A stretch of DNA of 48,186 bases from Ammoniphilus resinae (GCF_017873965.1 NZ_JAGGKT010000024.1:1-48186), one strand, 5' to 3'. Numbered from the stretch's first letter, positions 34,452 to 43,878 are shown. Notes: generated by a model from the sequence alone, not told the origin. Translations and numbers: made by a program.

Positions 34452-35597
34452 TTATTTAAGCTGTGTCTTATAGCTATAGTTTGCTACAAATCCAGCAACA
34501 AAAAATGCTCCTAGTAGTATTGTAAACAAATAAAACAGGCTGTTAGGATGGATATACTGAATCCCCAAACCCGCCAGCCAAGGTCCGCTCATACTTCCCA
34601 AACTAAACAATAAAGAAGCTAAAACATTTGCAGTGGGAAGAAAGGAAGGTGGCATAATGTCTGCTACATAGGCTAGCCCTAATGAGAAAAAGGAACCCGT
34701 ACAACAACCACTAATGACAAATAAAATGGTCATTAAAAAAACCCGTTGACCAACCCATGGTACAAGGAAAAAACTGATGGCCGCAATTCCCGCCGTCATC
34801 ATCAGAACCTTTTTACGTCCTATTCGGTCACTTAAAATACCCAAGGGTAGTTGTGTTAATAACGCCCCCCCAAAAAAGGCAAAGAGGACGATAGAAAGAT
34901 CCGTTTCATGCAGGCCAATGCGAAGTGTATAAATTGGAACGATGCCATTCAATACTGCCTCCAGGTACCCATACAAAAAGGCAGGGATTAAGGCATACCA
35001 TCCCAGGCGAAACGTTTTCCCATAAGAGGCCTTTTCACCATTTTCATAGGTCGTGGGGAATTCGTTGGATAACTTGCTAACCAATAAAAGGGCAACAAAG
35101 TAAAACAGGGCTACCAGCAAAAACGGAATCCATATTCCATATTGTAATAAATTTACCCCGAAAGGTCCGATGCTAAATCCAGCCCCATAGGAAAATCCAT
35201 AAATCGATATTCGTCGCCCTCTTTCTTGTGGGGGACAAGACGAGGTAATCCACAGCTGTGTCGCATAATGAATCGAACTATCCCCAACCCCGATCAACAT
35301 ACGTAGAAAAAACCACCAGGTAAATTGAAGCCATAAAGGAATAAGTAAGGAAGAAAGCAAAACAATGGCGATTCCGCACACGATTAGAGGTTTATAGCCA
35401 AATCTTCTAGCGGGTTTCTCGATAAATAAGGAAGTGATAAACATTCCAATATACAGGGCTGAAGCATTCCATCCATTCATCGAAGAAGGGACATCCGCTT
35501 TTTCAAGCAGGATCGAGAGTAATGGCAGGGTTAACCCTTGGCTCATCCCCGCAATCCCGATCGCCAAGATCAATATGGGAAATCGGTAGGTTTTCAT
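34452..35597 (-). CDS. Major facilitator superfamily transporter
   Basis: This 381-residue protein has about 12 hydrophobic segments and the MFS loop motif in both halves: between helices 2-3 (EKPARRFGYKPL) and in the second half (GILSDRIGRKKVL). It would be a drug or metabolite exporter in the cytoplasmic membrane; substrate unknown. The ATG at 35597 has GAGGAG 10 bases upstream, while a TTG seven codons earlier overlaps it. It is separated from ctaB by a terminator, so it is probably transcribed on its own. Confidence 0.82.
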   Translation of the reverse strand: MKTYRFPILILAIGIAGMSQGLTLPLLSILLEKADVPSSMNGWNASALYIGMFITSLFIEKPARRFGYKPLIVCGIAIVLLSSLLIPLWLQFTWWFFLRMLIGVGDSSIHYATQLWITSSCPPQERGRRISIYGFSYGAGFSIGPFGVNLLQYGIWIPFLLVALFYFVALLLVSKLSNEFPTTYENGEKASYGKTFRLGWYALIPAFLYGYLEAVLNGIVPIYTLRIGLHETDLSIVLFAFFGGALLTQLPLGILSDRIGRKKVLMMTAGIAAISFFLVPWVGQRVFLMTILFVISGCCTGSFFSLGLAYVADIMPPSFLPTANVLASLLFSLGSMSGPWLAGLGIQYIHPNSLFYLFTILLGAFFVAGFVANYSYKTQLK

Positions 35598-35613
35598 ACG
35601 CTTGTTTCTCCTC

Positions 35614-35656
35614 AACAAAAAAGATAGCCCCCACCCGTCTTGGCTAGGCTATCTTT
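35614..35656 (-). terminator. Terminator of ctaB
   Basis: AAAGATAGCC pairs perfectly with GGCTATCTTT, followed on the minus strand by a T-run. It overlaps the 5' region of the MFS gene. Confidence 0.8.
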
Positions 35657-35681
35657 ATTTTTACCTTAAATTTTAAAGGGA

Positions 35682-36602
35682 TTAAACCGCGCTTACCATC
35701 ATGATAATACTTAGAGCGGTTAGATGAATCAACGAGTAAAAAAACATTTGCTTGGCCCATTTTAAATCGTCCTTAACGAAAAATCCTTTGATTGCAAGAG
35801 CCAACCATCCAAGACCAAGAAGCGCTGCAGAAACGTAGTAGAAGATTCCTACCACTCCTGCTCCATATAAAAATAAGGAGACTGGAAGTAAGGCGGCTGT
35901 CCACAAAAGCATTTGCCTTTTCGTTTCTAAGTTCCCTTTTACAACAGGAAGCATTTGATAGCCAGCTGTTTGATAGTCCTTCGCTTTCATCATAGCCAGG
36001 GCAAGAAAATGCGGAATCTGCCACAAAAAAAGGAATGCGAATAACACCCACGCACCGTGTTCTAAATTGCCCGTCACTGCCGCCCAACCAATCATTGGAG
36101 GAACAGCCCCAGATATCGCACCCACAACGGTATTGAGATGTGTTGTTCTCTTCATCCAAGCCGTATAGACAACCACGTAAACAAAAGCCCCGATCAATCC
36201 AAGCAAACCGGCAAGGGCATTTGCTCCTAAGCTTAATAAGGTAATTCCAGCAATCATTAGCGCCATTCCGTAAGATAAGGCAAATTTAGCCGACATTCTC
36301 CCCGCAGCCACTGGTCGTCTTTTTGTCCGGGCCATCTTAATATCCAAATCCCGGTCCAAATAGTTATTTAAAACACAAGAACCTCCCATGACAAGTGTGC
36401 TTCCTAAGACCGTAACAAGCAATAACCACACACTAAAGGAATCTTTCCATTCTGAAGCGAGCCAAAAGCCTGCTAAAACAACCAACAAATTGGATAGAAC
36501 AATCCCCGGCTTTGTAACCTGAACAAAGTCTCTCCAAGTTAAGGACTGCGTTGTAATCGCTGAGTCCTCTTCTGTGGTGTTATATGTAACCGACGTTTCC
36601 AT
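35682..36602 (-). CDS. ctaB: Protoheme IX farnesyltransferase
   Basis: This 306-residue UbiA-family membrane enzyme attaches farnesyl to heme B, giving heme O for terminal oxidases. The first Asp-rich motif NNYLDRDLD and the nearby KRRPVAAGRM are clear, as is the second motif region near AKDYQTAGYQMLP. About nine membrane segments are visible. The cytochrome oxidase genes that often accompany it are absent, so it is a single-gene unit with its own TTGACA promoter. GGAGGAG precedes the ATG. Confidence 0.95.
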   Translation of the reverse strand: METSVTYNTTEEDSAITTQSLTWRDFVQVTKPGIVLSNLLVVLAGFWLASEWKDSFSVWLLLVTVLGSTLVMGGSCVLNNYLDRDLDIKMARTKRRPVAAGRMSAKFALSYGMALMIAGITLLSLGANALAGLLGLIGAFVYVVVYTAWMKRTTHLNTVVGAISGAVPPMIGWAAVTGNLEHGAWVLFAFLFLWQIPHFLALAMMKAKDYQTAGYQMLPVVKGNLETKRQMLLWTAALLPVSLFLYGAGVVGIFYYVSAALLGLGWLALAIKGFFVKDDLKWAKQMFFYSLIHLTALSIIMMVSAV

Positions 36603-36677
36603 ATCAAAACTCCTCCGTTCTTCCTATTCAAGCACCTTTTTAAGGTGATCATATTTCTTACCATAGTCAACATATTA

Positions 36678-36706
36678 ATTCTATTTTTATCGGATTCGAG
36701 TGTCAA
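36678..36706 (-). promoter_or_regulatory. Sigma-A-type promoter of ctaB
   Basis: On the minus strand TTGACA (36701-36706) and TAGAAT (36678-36683) are 17 bases apart. The palindrome GGAACGTTCC (36707-36716) touches the -35 box. Confidence 0.55.
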
Positions 36707-36760
36707 GGAACGTTCCGTGAACATTTGCTAAAATAGCAGATGATTTAAACCACAATCTTC

Positions 36761-36789
36761 TTGACTCTCTTTTGTTTTTATTCCATAAT
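36761..36789 (+). promoter_or_regulatory. Sigma-A-type promoter of the pro operon
   Basis: TTGACT and CATAAT are separated by 17 bases and lie about 50 bases before the T-box leader. Confidence 0.55.
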
Positions 36790-36836
36790 TATATATTAAT
36801 GAATAAGTATAAAACCCCTTAGGGATAAAATAAAGC

Positions 36837-37053
36837 TATGAAAGGAAACCAGTAAGAACCATGCGCGAATAGAGAGGGATGGCCCAGGCTGCAAGCCATC
36901 TGCGTTATGCCTTATTGGCCCCACCCTTGAGCTTCCAGACAAAAACTGGACGGGGAGCACCCTGTTATCAATGTGAAGTGGGCATTTATTGCCAATAAAG
37001 GTGGTACCGCGGAAGAACCCTTTCGTCCTTTACAAGGATGAAAGGGTTCTTTT
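36837..37053 (+). promoter_or_regulatory. T-box leader controlling proBAC
   Basis: The canonical T-box element AAAGGTGGTACCGCGG lies at 36997-37012. The terminator stem that follows (37013-37030 with 37034-37051, 18 pairs including one G-T, then a T-rich tail) must form when the antiterminator does not. Upstream, a stem I with AGTAAGAA and a GGATGG/CCATC distal helix can be drawn. CCT at 36910-36912 falls where the specifier codon is expected, which fits proline. Uncharged tRNA-Pro would stabilise the antiterminator and switch on the operon. The specifier position is inferred. Confidence 0.9.
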
Positions 37054-37086
37054 ATTTTGTTAAATAGCAATAAGGAGCATATCAAC

Positions 37087-38229
37087 ATGAACCTGTATGA
37101 TTTAGATAAAAAAAAGTTTAGGATTGTCGTCAAAATTGGAAGTAGCTCTTTAACGGAAGAAGAGGGCGGCCTTTCCCAGAATAAATTGTTGGACCACGTA
37201 TCCGCTTTGGCTTTTCTTCGCGACCAAGGGCATGAAGTTCTTTTAGTCTCATCTGGTGCAGTAGCCGCAGGATTCACTTCTTTAGGTTTTCACAGCCGGC
37301 CTACTACAATAGAGATGAAGCAAGCCTCAGCAGCTGTAGGGCAAGGATTGCTGATCCAATCCTATTCGCAATTATTTTCTAATTTTGGTTATACAGTAGC
37401 ACAAATTTTGTTAACCAAAAGGGATTTTTCCCAGCGAAAGCTTTATATTAATGCCCATAACACGATGTCCGCTCTTCTACAGAAAGGAGTGATTCCGATC
37501 ATTAACGAGAATGATACAATTTCTGTGGATGAGCTAACCTTCGGCGACAATGATATGCTTTCCGCTCTTGTAGCTGGATTTTTGCACGCCGATTTACTGA
37601 TCATTCTCACGGATACGGATGGGTTGTATGATTCAAACCCACGTACAAATCCCCAGGCAAAGAAACTTGCACACGTTTCAAAGATCACACCTGAAATCGA
37701 GCAGATGGCCTCAGGTGCAGGAAGTAAAGTTGGGACCGGGGGAATGCGTTCCAAGGTATTGGCAGCCAAAACCGCCTTGTCATTTGGCGTGAAGGTTTTC
37801 GTGGGTTGTGGGTTGGGTGAAGATAAACTGGATCAAATTATCATGGGTAGAGGGCAAGGCACCTACTTTGGTTCAGAAAATTTGTCTTCCATGAGAAACA
37901 AAAAACAGTGGATTGCTTTTCACGCAGATGTAGAAGGAAGCGTCATTGTGGATCAAGGAGCAAGACACGCTTTACTTGAGCAGGGAAAAAGTTTACTCCC
38001 ATCTGGTGTTACGGCCATTCATGGGGAATTTAACAAAGGGGACGTTGTAGAAGTCCTGACCGCTGATGGGGAATTGATTGGCAAGGGGGTTGTGAATTAC
38101 CCCTCTAACGCCATCCAATTAATAAAAGGAAGCTCCTCAGATTATGCAATGTCTGTTACAGGATCCGTGAAGCCCGAAGTGATCCATAGGGATGAATGGG
38201 TATCTTATGAATGGAGGGATTTAACATGA
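37087..38229 (+). CDS. proB: Glutamate 5-kinase
   Basis: This 380-residue enzyme phosphorylates glutamate as the first step of proline synthesis. The amino-acid-kinase domain ([52 protein letters not shown]) is followed by a C-terminal PUA domain (from about residue 280). The ATG at 37087 has AAGGAG before it; the frame upstream runs into the T-box terminator. Its stop overlaps the proA start by 4 bases (ATGA). Induction by proline starvation follows from the leader. Confidence 0.97.
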   Translation: MNLYDLDKKKFRIVVKIGSSSLTEEEGGLSQNKLLDHVSALAFLRDQGHEVLLVSSGAVAAGFTSLGFHSRPTTIEMKQASAAVGQGLLIQSYSQLFSNFGYTVAQILLTKRDFSQRKLYINAHNTMSALLQKGVIPIINENDTISVDELTFGDNDMLSALVAGFLHADLLIILTDTDGLYDSNPRTNPQAKKLAHVSKITPEIEQMASGAGSKVGTGGMRSKVLAAKTALSFGVKVFVGCGLGEDKLDQIIMGRGQGTYFGSENLSSMRNKKQWIAFHADVEGSVIVDQGARHALLEQGKSLLPSGVTAIHGEFNKGDVVEVLTADGELIGKGVVNYPSNAIQLIKGSSSDYAMSVTGSVKPEVIHRDEWVSYEWRDLT

Positions 38230-39473
38230 ATGAATTGATTACTAAAGGAAAATCTGCAAAAAAGGCAGCAAAGGAATTGGCAAAACTGTCTACGGAACAA
38301 AAAAATCAAGTTCTGTCAGCAATGGCTGACAAACTAATTAGCCAAACAGGCTTTCTTCTCCAAGAGAATGAAAAAGATATGGAAGCGGGTAGGAAACATG
38401 GCACTCCTACTGCCATTCTTGATCGTTTAGCCCTAAATCCACAAAGGATTCTAGATATGGCCGAAGGAATCAGGCAGATTATTGAACTAACAGATCCCAT
38501 CGGTGAAACAATAGAGAGCTTCTCTCGTCCAAATGGCTTACAAATAGAGAAAGTCCGAGTTCCCCTTGGTGTCGTTGGGATTATCTATGAAGCGAGACCA
38601 AATGTAACAGTTGATGCTGCTGCACTCTGTCTCAAAACAGGGAATGCCGCTTTTCTACGGGGAAGTTCCTCTGCCATTCATTCCAACATGGCGATTACCA
38701 GGCTCATACAGAGTGTCCTAGAAAATCATCAACTCCCAGTGGGATGCGTACAGTTGCTTGAGGATACCTCACGGGAAACATCCGATCAAATGCTTCGTTT
38801 AAACGAGTATCTTGATGTTTTAATCCCACGCGGCGGTGCTGGATTAATCTCTCACGTCGTGCAGAATGCGTCCGTACCTGTCCTGGAAACCGGAGCTGGA
38901 AATTGTCATGTATATATCGATGACAAAGCCGATCTGGATAAAGCGATTCGCATCACAATCAATGCCAAGACACAGCGCCCTTCCGTTTGTAATACAATCG
39001 AAACCCTCTTGATTCATCAAGACTGGGCAAATCGTCATCTGAAGGAGATTGTTTCCGCATTAGAAGAGCACAAGGTACAAATTAAGGCATCTGAAAAGGC
39101 TAGAACACAACTTCCTCATTTGGCAGCAGCGACGGAAGAAGACTGGGCAACAGAATTTTTGGACTTGATTATTGCCTTGAGAGTCGTGAAAAATCTTGAT
39201 GAGGCGATTGAACATATTGAACAATACGGCAGCGGACATTCAGAATGTATCATTACCGAGAACCAAGTAGCAGCCCAAAGATTTTTGCGTGAAATTGATG
39301 CGGCCGCCGTCTATCATAACGCTTCTACTCGTTTTACAGACGGATTTGAATTTGGCTTTGGTGCGGAAATAGGAATTAGCACACAAAAACTGCATGCTCG
39401 CGGGCCTATGGGACTAACAGCTTTAACTTCCTATAAATATTTATTGCATGGACAGGGGCAAATACGCGGGTAG
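38226..39473 (+). CDS. proA: Glutamate-5-semialdehyde dehydrogenase
   Basis: This 415-residue NADPH enzyme reduces glutamyl phosphate to the semialdehyde that cyclises to pyrroline-5-carboxylate. Typical segments are [34 protein letters not shown], the catalytic Cys in [12 protein letters not shown], and the terminal [29 protein letters not shown] lies just before the ATG at 38226, which overlaps the end of proB. Length is normal. Confidence 0.97.
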   Translation: MNELITKGKSAKKAAKELAKLSTEQKNQVLSAMADKLISQTGFLLQENEKDMEAGRKHGTPTAILDRLALNPQRILDMAEGIRQIIELTDPIGETIESFSRPNGLQIEKVRVPLGVVGIIYEARPNVTVDAAALCLKTGNAAFLRGSSSAIHSNMAITRLIQSVLENHQLPVGCVQLLEDTSRETSDQMLRLNEYLDVLIPRGGAGLISHVVQNASVPVLETGAGNCHVYIDDKADLDKAIRITINAKTQRPSVCNTIETLLIHQDWANRHLKEIVSALEEHKVQIKASEKARTQLPHLAAATEEDWATEFLDLIIALRVVKNLDEAIEHIEQYGSGHSECIITENQVAAQRFLREIDAAAVYHNASTRFTDGFEFGFGAEIGISTQKLHARGPMGLTALTSYKYLLHGQGQIRG

Positions 39474-39485
39474 AGGTGACAGAAA

Positions 39486-40328
39486 ATGTATTTAAGAGAT
39501 AAAAAAATATGCTTTATTGGTGCTGGTTCAATGGCTGAAGCCATCCTCGCGGGGATGTTTAATCAAAAGATCATAACTCCACGTAATGTAAGCATTACGA
39601 ATCGAGCGAACCGTTTTCGTCTGAACGAACTTTTCACCAAATTTGGTGTTGTTGCCGATGCGGATTACAGAGAGCAGTCCATTCAGGAAGCAGATATTCT
39701 AATATTGGCGATGAAGCCTAAGGATGTAGGGAGTGCTTTAAGTGAATTAAAGCATTTAACTAATCCGAGGCAATTGATTGTTTCCGTTGTGGCAGGTATT
39801 ACAACAGATTTCATCACAAATATCCTTGGTCATTCTGCCCCAGTTATTCGTACCATGCCAAATACGTCTGCAACAATCGGATTATCTGCAACAGCCATTT
39901 CAAGTGGGATCACGGCTACGGACGAGCACATTCTAATAGCGAAGGAAATTTTTGAATCGATTGGCTCTGTCGTCATTGTCGAGGAAAATCAGTTGGATGC
40001 AGTGACAGGGGTCTCAGGAAGTGGTCCTGCTTATATTTATCTCCTGGTTGAGGCCATGCAGAAGGGGGCTGTCCAAGCTGGATTACCGGCAGGGATGTCT
40101 CGCGAGCTGATTTTGCAAACCATTATTGGGGCAGCGGAAATGCTGAAAGAAACAGGCGAAGATCCAGCTGTTTTGCGGGAAAAAGTAACCTCACCAGGTG
40201 GAACCACCCAGGCCGGGCTCGAAGTGCTACGTTCTCTTGGGTTCGAGCAGGCCTTAGTAGCCTGTATTTTGCGGGCAACAGAAAGATCGAAGGAATTAGG
40301 AGCCATTCTCTCCGAATCTAAAACATAA
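39486..40328 (+). CDS. proC: Pyrroline-5-carboxylate reductase
   Basis: This 280-residue enzyme completes proline synthesis. The N-terminal Rossmann motif GAGSMAEAILAG, the RTMPNTSATIG segment, and the signature VSGSGPAYIYLLVEAM...SPGGTTQAGLEVL are all present. It follows proA after 12 bases, so all three proline enzymes are on one T-box-controlled transcript. AGAGGTGA precedes the ATG. It would also reduce any pyrroline carboxylate from other routes. Confidence 0.97.
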   Translation: MYLRDKKICFIGAGSMAEAILAGMFNQKIITPRNVSITNRANRFRLNELFTKFGVVADADYREQSIQEADILILAMKPKDVGSALSELKHLTNPRQLIVSVVAGITTDFITNILGHSAPVIRTMPNTSATIGLSATAISSGITATDEHILIAKEIFESIGSVVIVEENQLDAVTGVSGSGPAYIYLLVEAMQKGAVQAGLPAGMSRELILQTIIGAAEMLKETGEDPAVLREKVTSPGGTTQAGLEVLRSLGFEQALVACILRATERSKELGAILSESKT

Positions 40329-40341
40329 GGTGGAACAATCG

Positions 40342-41172
40342 GTGGAAATTTACGCACTATACGGTCCAAGTGGAACAGGCAAGAGTACGAGTGCTTTAGC
40401 CCTCGCCCATCGTTTCAAAATATCGGCCATTATCGATGATGGTATTTTGATTTTTCAAGGGAGGAAGGTTGCCGGACAGTCTGCCAAATATGAGAAAACA
40501 ACCATTCAGGCAGTTAAACGAGCAATCTTTCTGGATGAGAGTCATCGTAAAGAGGTTATACAAGCATTAAAGGAAAATCCCATAGAACGTTTGTTGATTC
40601 TTGGAACCTCCCAGAAGATGATTAAACGGATCCAGGATGCTTTGGAGTTGCCTACGATTGAACATTTTGTTCATATCTCAGACATTCGCTCTTCGTCAGA
40701 AATCAAGGCGGCTTTGTTCGAACGCGAAACCAAAGGACGTCATGCTATTCCGATCCCTCGCCTGCAGGTTGAGCAAGACTTTATAAGCCGTTTAATCTCC
40801 AGGGTGGAAAAGATTATTCTTTCCTCCAAGAAAGAGGAATATGGGGAAACAACAATAGTACATCCTCAATTTCATGCGGGTCAAATCCATGTTTCTGAGG
40901 CTGTTCTGAAAAAGTTAGTGCTGAAAAGCTGCAGGGATCTTCCCTTTGTTCATGAGATTAGCAAAATCAAAGTAGAGATGTCCGCAGAGCCAGTTATTAC
41001 TTTGCATTTAAGCTTAAAACTTGCATCTGGCGAAAGTATTCAAAATCTTTCTCATCAAATTCAAAAGAGTATTTATCAGGAATTTCTTGAACATCTGAAT
41101 CTTGAAGTCGGTGAAATCGACCTCTTGATTACAACAGTGCAGTGGAAAATGCAAAGTCCCGTCACCTCGTGA
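40342..41172 (+). CDS. P-loop ATPase fused to an Asp23/Gls24-like domain
   Basis: This 276-residue protein has a Walker A motif near its start (YGPSGTGKSTSALALAH) and the signs of a small ATPase up to about residue 165: IIDDGILIFQGRKVAG, AIFLDESHRKEVI, LLILGTSQKMIKRI. From about residue 180 the sequence QIHVSEAVLKKLVLKS to VGEIDLLITTV has the strand-helix order of Asp23/Gls24 (DUF322) envelope-stress proteins. I do not know a characterised protein with this fusion. It follows proC by one base and shares its transcript and terminator. GTG at 40342 is preferred, because AAGGTGG precedes it. Function is unknown. Confidence 0.7.
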   Translation: MEIYALYGPSGTGKSTSALALAHRFKISAIIDDGILIFQGRKVAGQSAKYEKTTIQAVKRAIFLDESHRKEVIQALKENPIERLLILGTSQKMIKRIQDALELPTIEHFVHISDIRSSSEIKAALFERETKGRHAIPIPRLQVEQDFISRLISRVEKIILSSKKEEYGETTIVHPQFHAGQIHVSEAVLKKLVLKSCRDLPFVHEISKIKVEMSAEPVITLHLSLKLASGESIQNLSHQIQKSIYQEFLEHLNLEVGEIDLLITTVQWKMQSPVTS

Positions 41173-41186
41173 CAGGACTTTTTTTC
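41153..41186 (+). terminator. Terminator of the pro operon
   Basis: AAAGTCC and GTCAC pair with GTGAC and GGACTTT across one mismatch, followed by a T-run. The stem includes the last codons of the ATPase fusion gene. Confidence 0.85.
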
Positions 41187-41282
41187 TTCCATCTTTCTTC
41201 TGTCATACCACCACTCCTAATTGGGAAAACCATCTATAGTGAAGCCGTTCGGCTTCAGAATATCTTCTTATGAAGGAGGGCT

Positions 41283-41564
41283 ATGATGCAAACAATGATG
41301 CAAAGTAATCAACAACAACAACCCATTATGATGACACCACCTGAGGTTGTGACTACCAAAGACATTCTCTATTTGAAAGATGCCATGTCCTGGGCATTGC
41401 TCGCAGCCAAAAAATGCTCCCATTTCTCCGGGGAAATCGGGTGCAACCAGTCCAAACAATTGATTGACCAAATCGGGCAAATGCACCAGCGGCACTATAA
41501 CATGCTTCTAAAACATTGCCAGACGAATAACATGCAGCAGATGGCGCAAATTCCTCAACAATAA
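41283..41564 (+). CDS. CotF-like spore coat protein, short form
   Basis: This 93-residue protein has a Gln/Met-rich, low-complexity head, then a helical ferritin-like segment (TTKDILYLKDAMSWALLAAKKCSHFSGEIG, then IGQMHQRHYNMLLKH) shared with CotF-family proteins and their small partners. Gln/Asn-rich ends suit spore coat assembly. GGAGGG precedes a double ATG; either could start. The tandem arrangement with the next gene and the shared transcript suggest joint coat roles. A perfect palindrome (TGAAGCCG and complement, 41240-41257) lies in the leader. Coat location is inferred from the family. Confidence 0.78.
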   Translation: MMQTMMQSNQQQQPIMMTPPEVVTTKDILYLKDAMSWALLAAKKCSHFSGEIGCNQSKQLIDQIGQMHQRHYNMLLKHCQTNNMQQMAQIPQQ

Positions 41565-41579
41565 AGGAGGTATCTATAG

Positions 41580-41927
41580 ATGCAGCAGAATCAAAACCCA
41601 AATACCATCAAGAATCCCAAGCCTGCAAATGAACCTCAGGTGAAGGGTCCACAAATGAACGATCGCGACTACCTAAACGATATTCTTGCAACACAGAAAT
41701 ATATGACAGACAGCTTTAATACCGCTGTACGTGAAGCAAGTCATCAATCTTTACACCAGGACCTGCTTACAATTTTGATGGAAAACCATCAGGCACAAAG
41801 GGATCTTTTCAATTTAATGTTCCAAAAAGGCTGGTACAAGTTGGAGGCAGAACAGCAACAAAAGCTAGACCAAGCCTACCAGCAGTTTAGTAATTATTCC
41901 ACACAGTTTCCGTACCCGTTACAATAA
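41580..41927 (+). CDS. CotF-family spore coat protein
   Basis: This 115-residue protein carries the CotF signature: NDRDYLNDILATQKYMTDSFNTAVREASHQSLHQDLLTIL and NLMFQKGWYKLEAEQ. A Pro/Asn/Gln-rich head of about 28 residues precedes it, and the protein ends in a Gln/Tyr-rich tail. CotF-family proteins are spore coat components. GGAGG is 9 bases before the ATG, and the gap to the previous gene is 15 bases. No sigma-K promoter could be assigned with confidence. Confidence 0.88.
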   Translation: MQQNQNPNTIKNPKPANEPQVKGPQMNDRDYLNDILATQKYMTDSFNTAVREASHQSLHQDLLTILMENHQAQRDLFNLMFQKGWYKLEAEQQQKLDQAYQQFSNYSTQFPYPLQ

Positions 41928-41970
41928 GAGAATTTGTTCACTTTACCTTTTCTATGCCGTATGTGGTGAA

Positions 41971-41989
41971 GAGTGCCCTCTGGGCACTC
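41971..41989. terminator. Hairpin between convergent cotF-type gene and yusU
   Basis: GAGTGCCC pairs perfectly with GGGCACTC around TCT. No strong T-run follows on either strand, so termination efficiency is uncertain. Confidence 0.5.
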
Positions 41990-41992
41990 CTC

Positions 41993-42286
41993 TTAATGTG
42001 ACTGTTGGTTTAGCTCGCTCTGATGTTCCCTTATTTTCCCCTTATTTTCTTCATTCAGGCGCTGGATTTCTTCGAAAATTTCCCGAATTTGTTTTTTTGC
42101 ATCCTGGTGATCTTCCACTGAATTCCAGTGTTTTACAAGTGGCGGCATTACCTTTAAAATATGATTATACATACACCAAATTTTGACCATCTCCACTCGC
42201 TCTTCGGTTGCTTCTCCAGTCAGGAGCTCGGTAAATTTAGAGATTAAATGATCAAATTCGGGTATTAAACTCTTATCGGATTTCAT
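41993..42286 (-). CDS. yusU: YusU-like protein (DUF2573)
   Basis: This 97-residue helical protein resembles YusU/DUF2573: EFDHLISKFTELLTGEATEERVEMVKIW is followed by the strongly conserved MPPLVKHWNS and an IREIFEEIQRLNEENKG helix. Function is unknown. GGAG is 8 bases before the ATG at 42286; a GTG three codons earlier overlaps it. It is a single gene, convergent with the coat pair. Confidence 0.75.
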   Translation of the reverse strand: MKSDKSLIPEFDHLISKFTELLTGEATEERVEMVKIWCMYNHILKVMPPLVKHWNSVEDHQDAKKQIREIFEEIQRLNEENKGKIREHQSELNQQSH

Positions 42287-42380
42287 GTTTTGCACTCCAT
42301 TCTACAAATTTCACTTAACCAACATAACAATAGAACTAATACTATTCTTCCAAGTAACTTCAGCTTTGTCAATGCGAATA

Positions 42381-42410
42381 TTGAAATCCAACTAAATTCA
42401 CTTATATAAT
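42381..42410 (+). promoter_or_regulatory. Sigma-A-type promoter of yfhH
   Basis: TTGAAA and TATAAT are 18 bases apart, about 28 bases before the yfhH start. Confidence 0.6.
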
Positions 42411-42437
42411 AGACAAAAAAGGATCGAGGATATTGAA

Positions 42438-42749
42438 ATGGAAAAGCGCTTTAGTGAAATGACCAAAGAAGAACTTGAACAAGCTTTAATCAAATTCAAA
42501 GAGGGGGCTATGAAAAAACATCAAGCTGGATTTTTTTCAGAGGCCGCCATTCTAGAACAGAAGTTTTACACCGCTAAATCTTATTTAATGAACCCAGAGG
42601 ATTTCTACCCGGAAACGGCATACACTGTGATCGGGTATGAACAACCCTTTAAAATCACCTATCTAAATGGAATTATGGCATGGGGCGTCTTTAAAGACCA
42701 GGAAGAAGAAGTCGCTTTTCCCATCTCCCGGCTTCAAGCGGTAGAATAG
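42438..42749 (+). CDS. yfhH: YfhH family protein (DUF1811)
   Basis: This 103-residue protein matches YfhH. MEKRFSEMTKEELEQ at the N-terminus, a helical hairpin with FFSEAAILEQKFYTAKSYLMNPEDF, and a C-terminal beta barrel-like part (FKITYLNGIMAWGVF, then FPISRL) are characteristic. The fold of the family is known, but the role is not. GAGG precedes the ATG. It is a single gene with its own promoter and a terminator shared with ispH. Confidence 0.88.
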   Translation: MEKRFSEMTKEELEQALIKFKEGAMKKHQAGFFSEAAILEQKFYTAKSYLMNPEDFYPETAYTVIGYEQPFKITYLNGIMAWGVFKDQEEEVAFPISRLQAVE

Positions 42750-42787
42750 TCAGGTTTCAAGACATTCGTGCGCAACCAATTGTGCTG

Positions 42788-42820
42788 AAAAAAATCCTCC
42801 ACCGTGGTGAAGGATTTTTT
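42788..42820. terminator. Bidirectional terminator between yfhH and ispH
   Basis: AAAAATCCT pairs with AGGATTTTT, extended by CACC with GGTG across one mismatch, and flanked by A- and T-runs. Confidence 0.8.
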
Positions 42821-42829
42821 CCATTATTT

Positions 42830-43774
42830 CTATGCTCTTTCTTTAACAGTTGGCAATATTTTAGCCAAATTAACCGTTCGCTTCGTTTCCCAAGTTTCCG
42901 GATTGTTCTCGTCAAACTGCTCAAGATAATGAATGACTTCCCGGGTGATCGGAGTTGGTGTAGATGCCCCTGAAGTAACGGCGACATTTTTCCTGCCGAT
43001 CAGCCATTCCTTTTTGATTTCCGTAACATCTCCTACACGGTGGGCCTCGGTATGCGCAATATCTTCAGATACCTGCGCCAGCCGGTTAGAGTTATTGCTT
43101 TTTGGATCCCCTACCACAATTAACAAATCTGCGCTTTTTGCCTGATTGGCTACTGCTTCTTGACGGAGCTGTGTGGCGAGACATATTTCATTATGAACTT
43201 CAGCATGTGGATATTTTTCTTTGCATTTATCCATCACATGCTTAATATCCCATTGGCTCATAGTTGTCTGGTTAGTGATAATCAATTTTTCATTCGTTAA
43301 ATTTAGATTTTCAATGTCAGCGACACTTTCGATTAGATGGACTTTATCTGGGGCATTCCCCATGGCTCCTTCAGGCTCTGGGTGTCCTTTTTTTCCAATG
43401 TAGATTACATCGTAGCCTTCTGTAACCTTTTCCTTAATCAAATCATGTGTTCTCGTAACATCCGGGCAAGTTGCATCCAATACGGTTAACCCTTTGTCTC
43501 GGGCACTTTGTTTGACTTGTGGGGATACTCCATGCGCTGTAAAAATGACGGTACCATGTTCGATTTGTTCCAGCATAGTCAACCGATCGGGACCATCGAT
43601 AGTAATGATTCCTTCTTTCTCAAAAGCCTCAACGATATGGCTGTTATGAACGATCATTCCTAAAATATAAATTGGACGCGGATAATTTGGATTATTTGCA
43701 GCATGCTGAGCTAGAACCATCGCATCCACAACGCCGTAGCAATATCCGCGGGGACTTAATTTTATGACTTCCAT
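42830..43774 (-). CDS. ispH: 4-Hydroxy-3-methylbut-2-enyl diphosphate reductase IspH
   Basis: This 314-residue [4Fe-4S] enzyme makes IPP and DMAPP in the last step of the MEP isoprenoid pathway. Cluster ligands are C12 (GYCYGV), C103 (ATCPDV) and C198 (EICLATQ); substrate-binding His are H43, H81 and H131 with the HPEPEG motif. The ATG at 43774 has GGGAGGG upstream; the frame runs another 16 codons without a site. It depends on Fe-S assembly by the suf genes and supplies precursors for farnesyl diphosphate, the co-substrate of CtaB. Confidence 0.97.
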   Translation of the reverse strand: MEVIKLSPRGYCYGVVDAMVLAQHAANNPNYPRPIYILGMIVHNSHIVEAFEKEGIITIDGPDRLTMLEQIEHGTVIFTAHGVSPQVKQSARDKGLTVLDATCPDVTRTHDLIKEKVTEGYDVIYIGKKGHPEPEGAMGNAPDKVHLIESVADIENLNLTNEKLIITNQTTMSQWDIKHVMDKCKEKYPHAEVHNEICLATQLRQEAVANQAKSADLLIVVGDPKSNNSNRLAQVSEDIAHTEAHRVGDVTEIKKEWLIGRKNVAVTSGASTPTPITREVIHYLEQFDENNPETWETKRTVNLAKILPTVKERA

Positions 43775-43849
43775 TATTTTTCCCTCCCATGTTTTGTCCG
43801 TTAACAATCCACCCGCACTCATTATACCCTAACAGATAGAATTCAGCAC

Positions 43850-43876
43850 AAAAAAAATCGCCCCCAATGGGGACGA
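43850..43876 (-). terminator. Terminator of the DUF2759-like gene
   Basis: TCG and CCCC pair with GGGG and CGA across one mismatch; on the minus strand a run of seven T follows. Confidence 0.7.
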
Positions 43877-43878
43877 CT

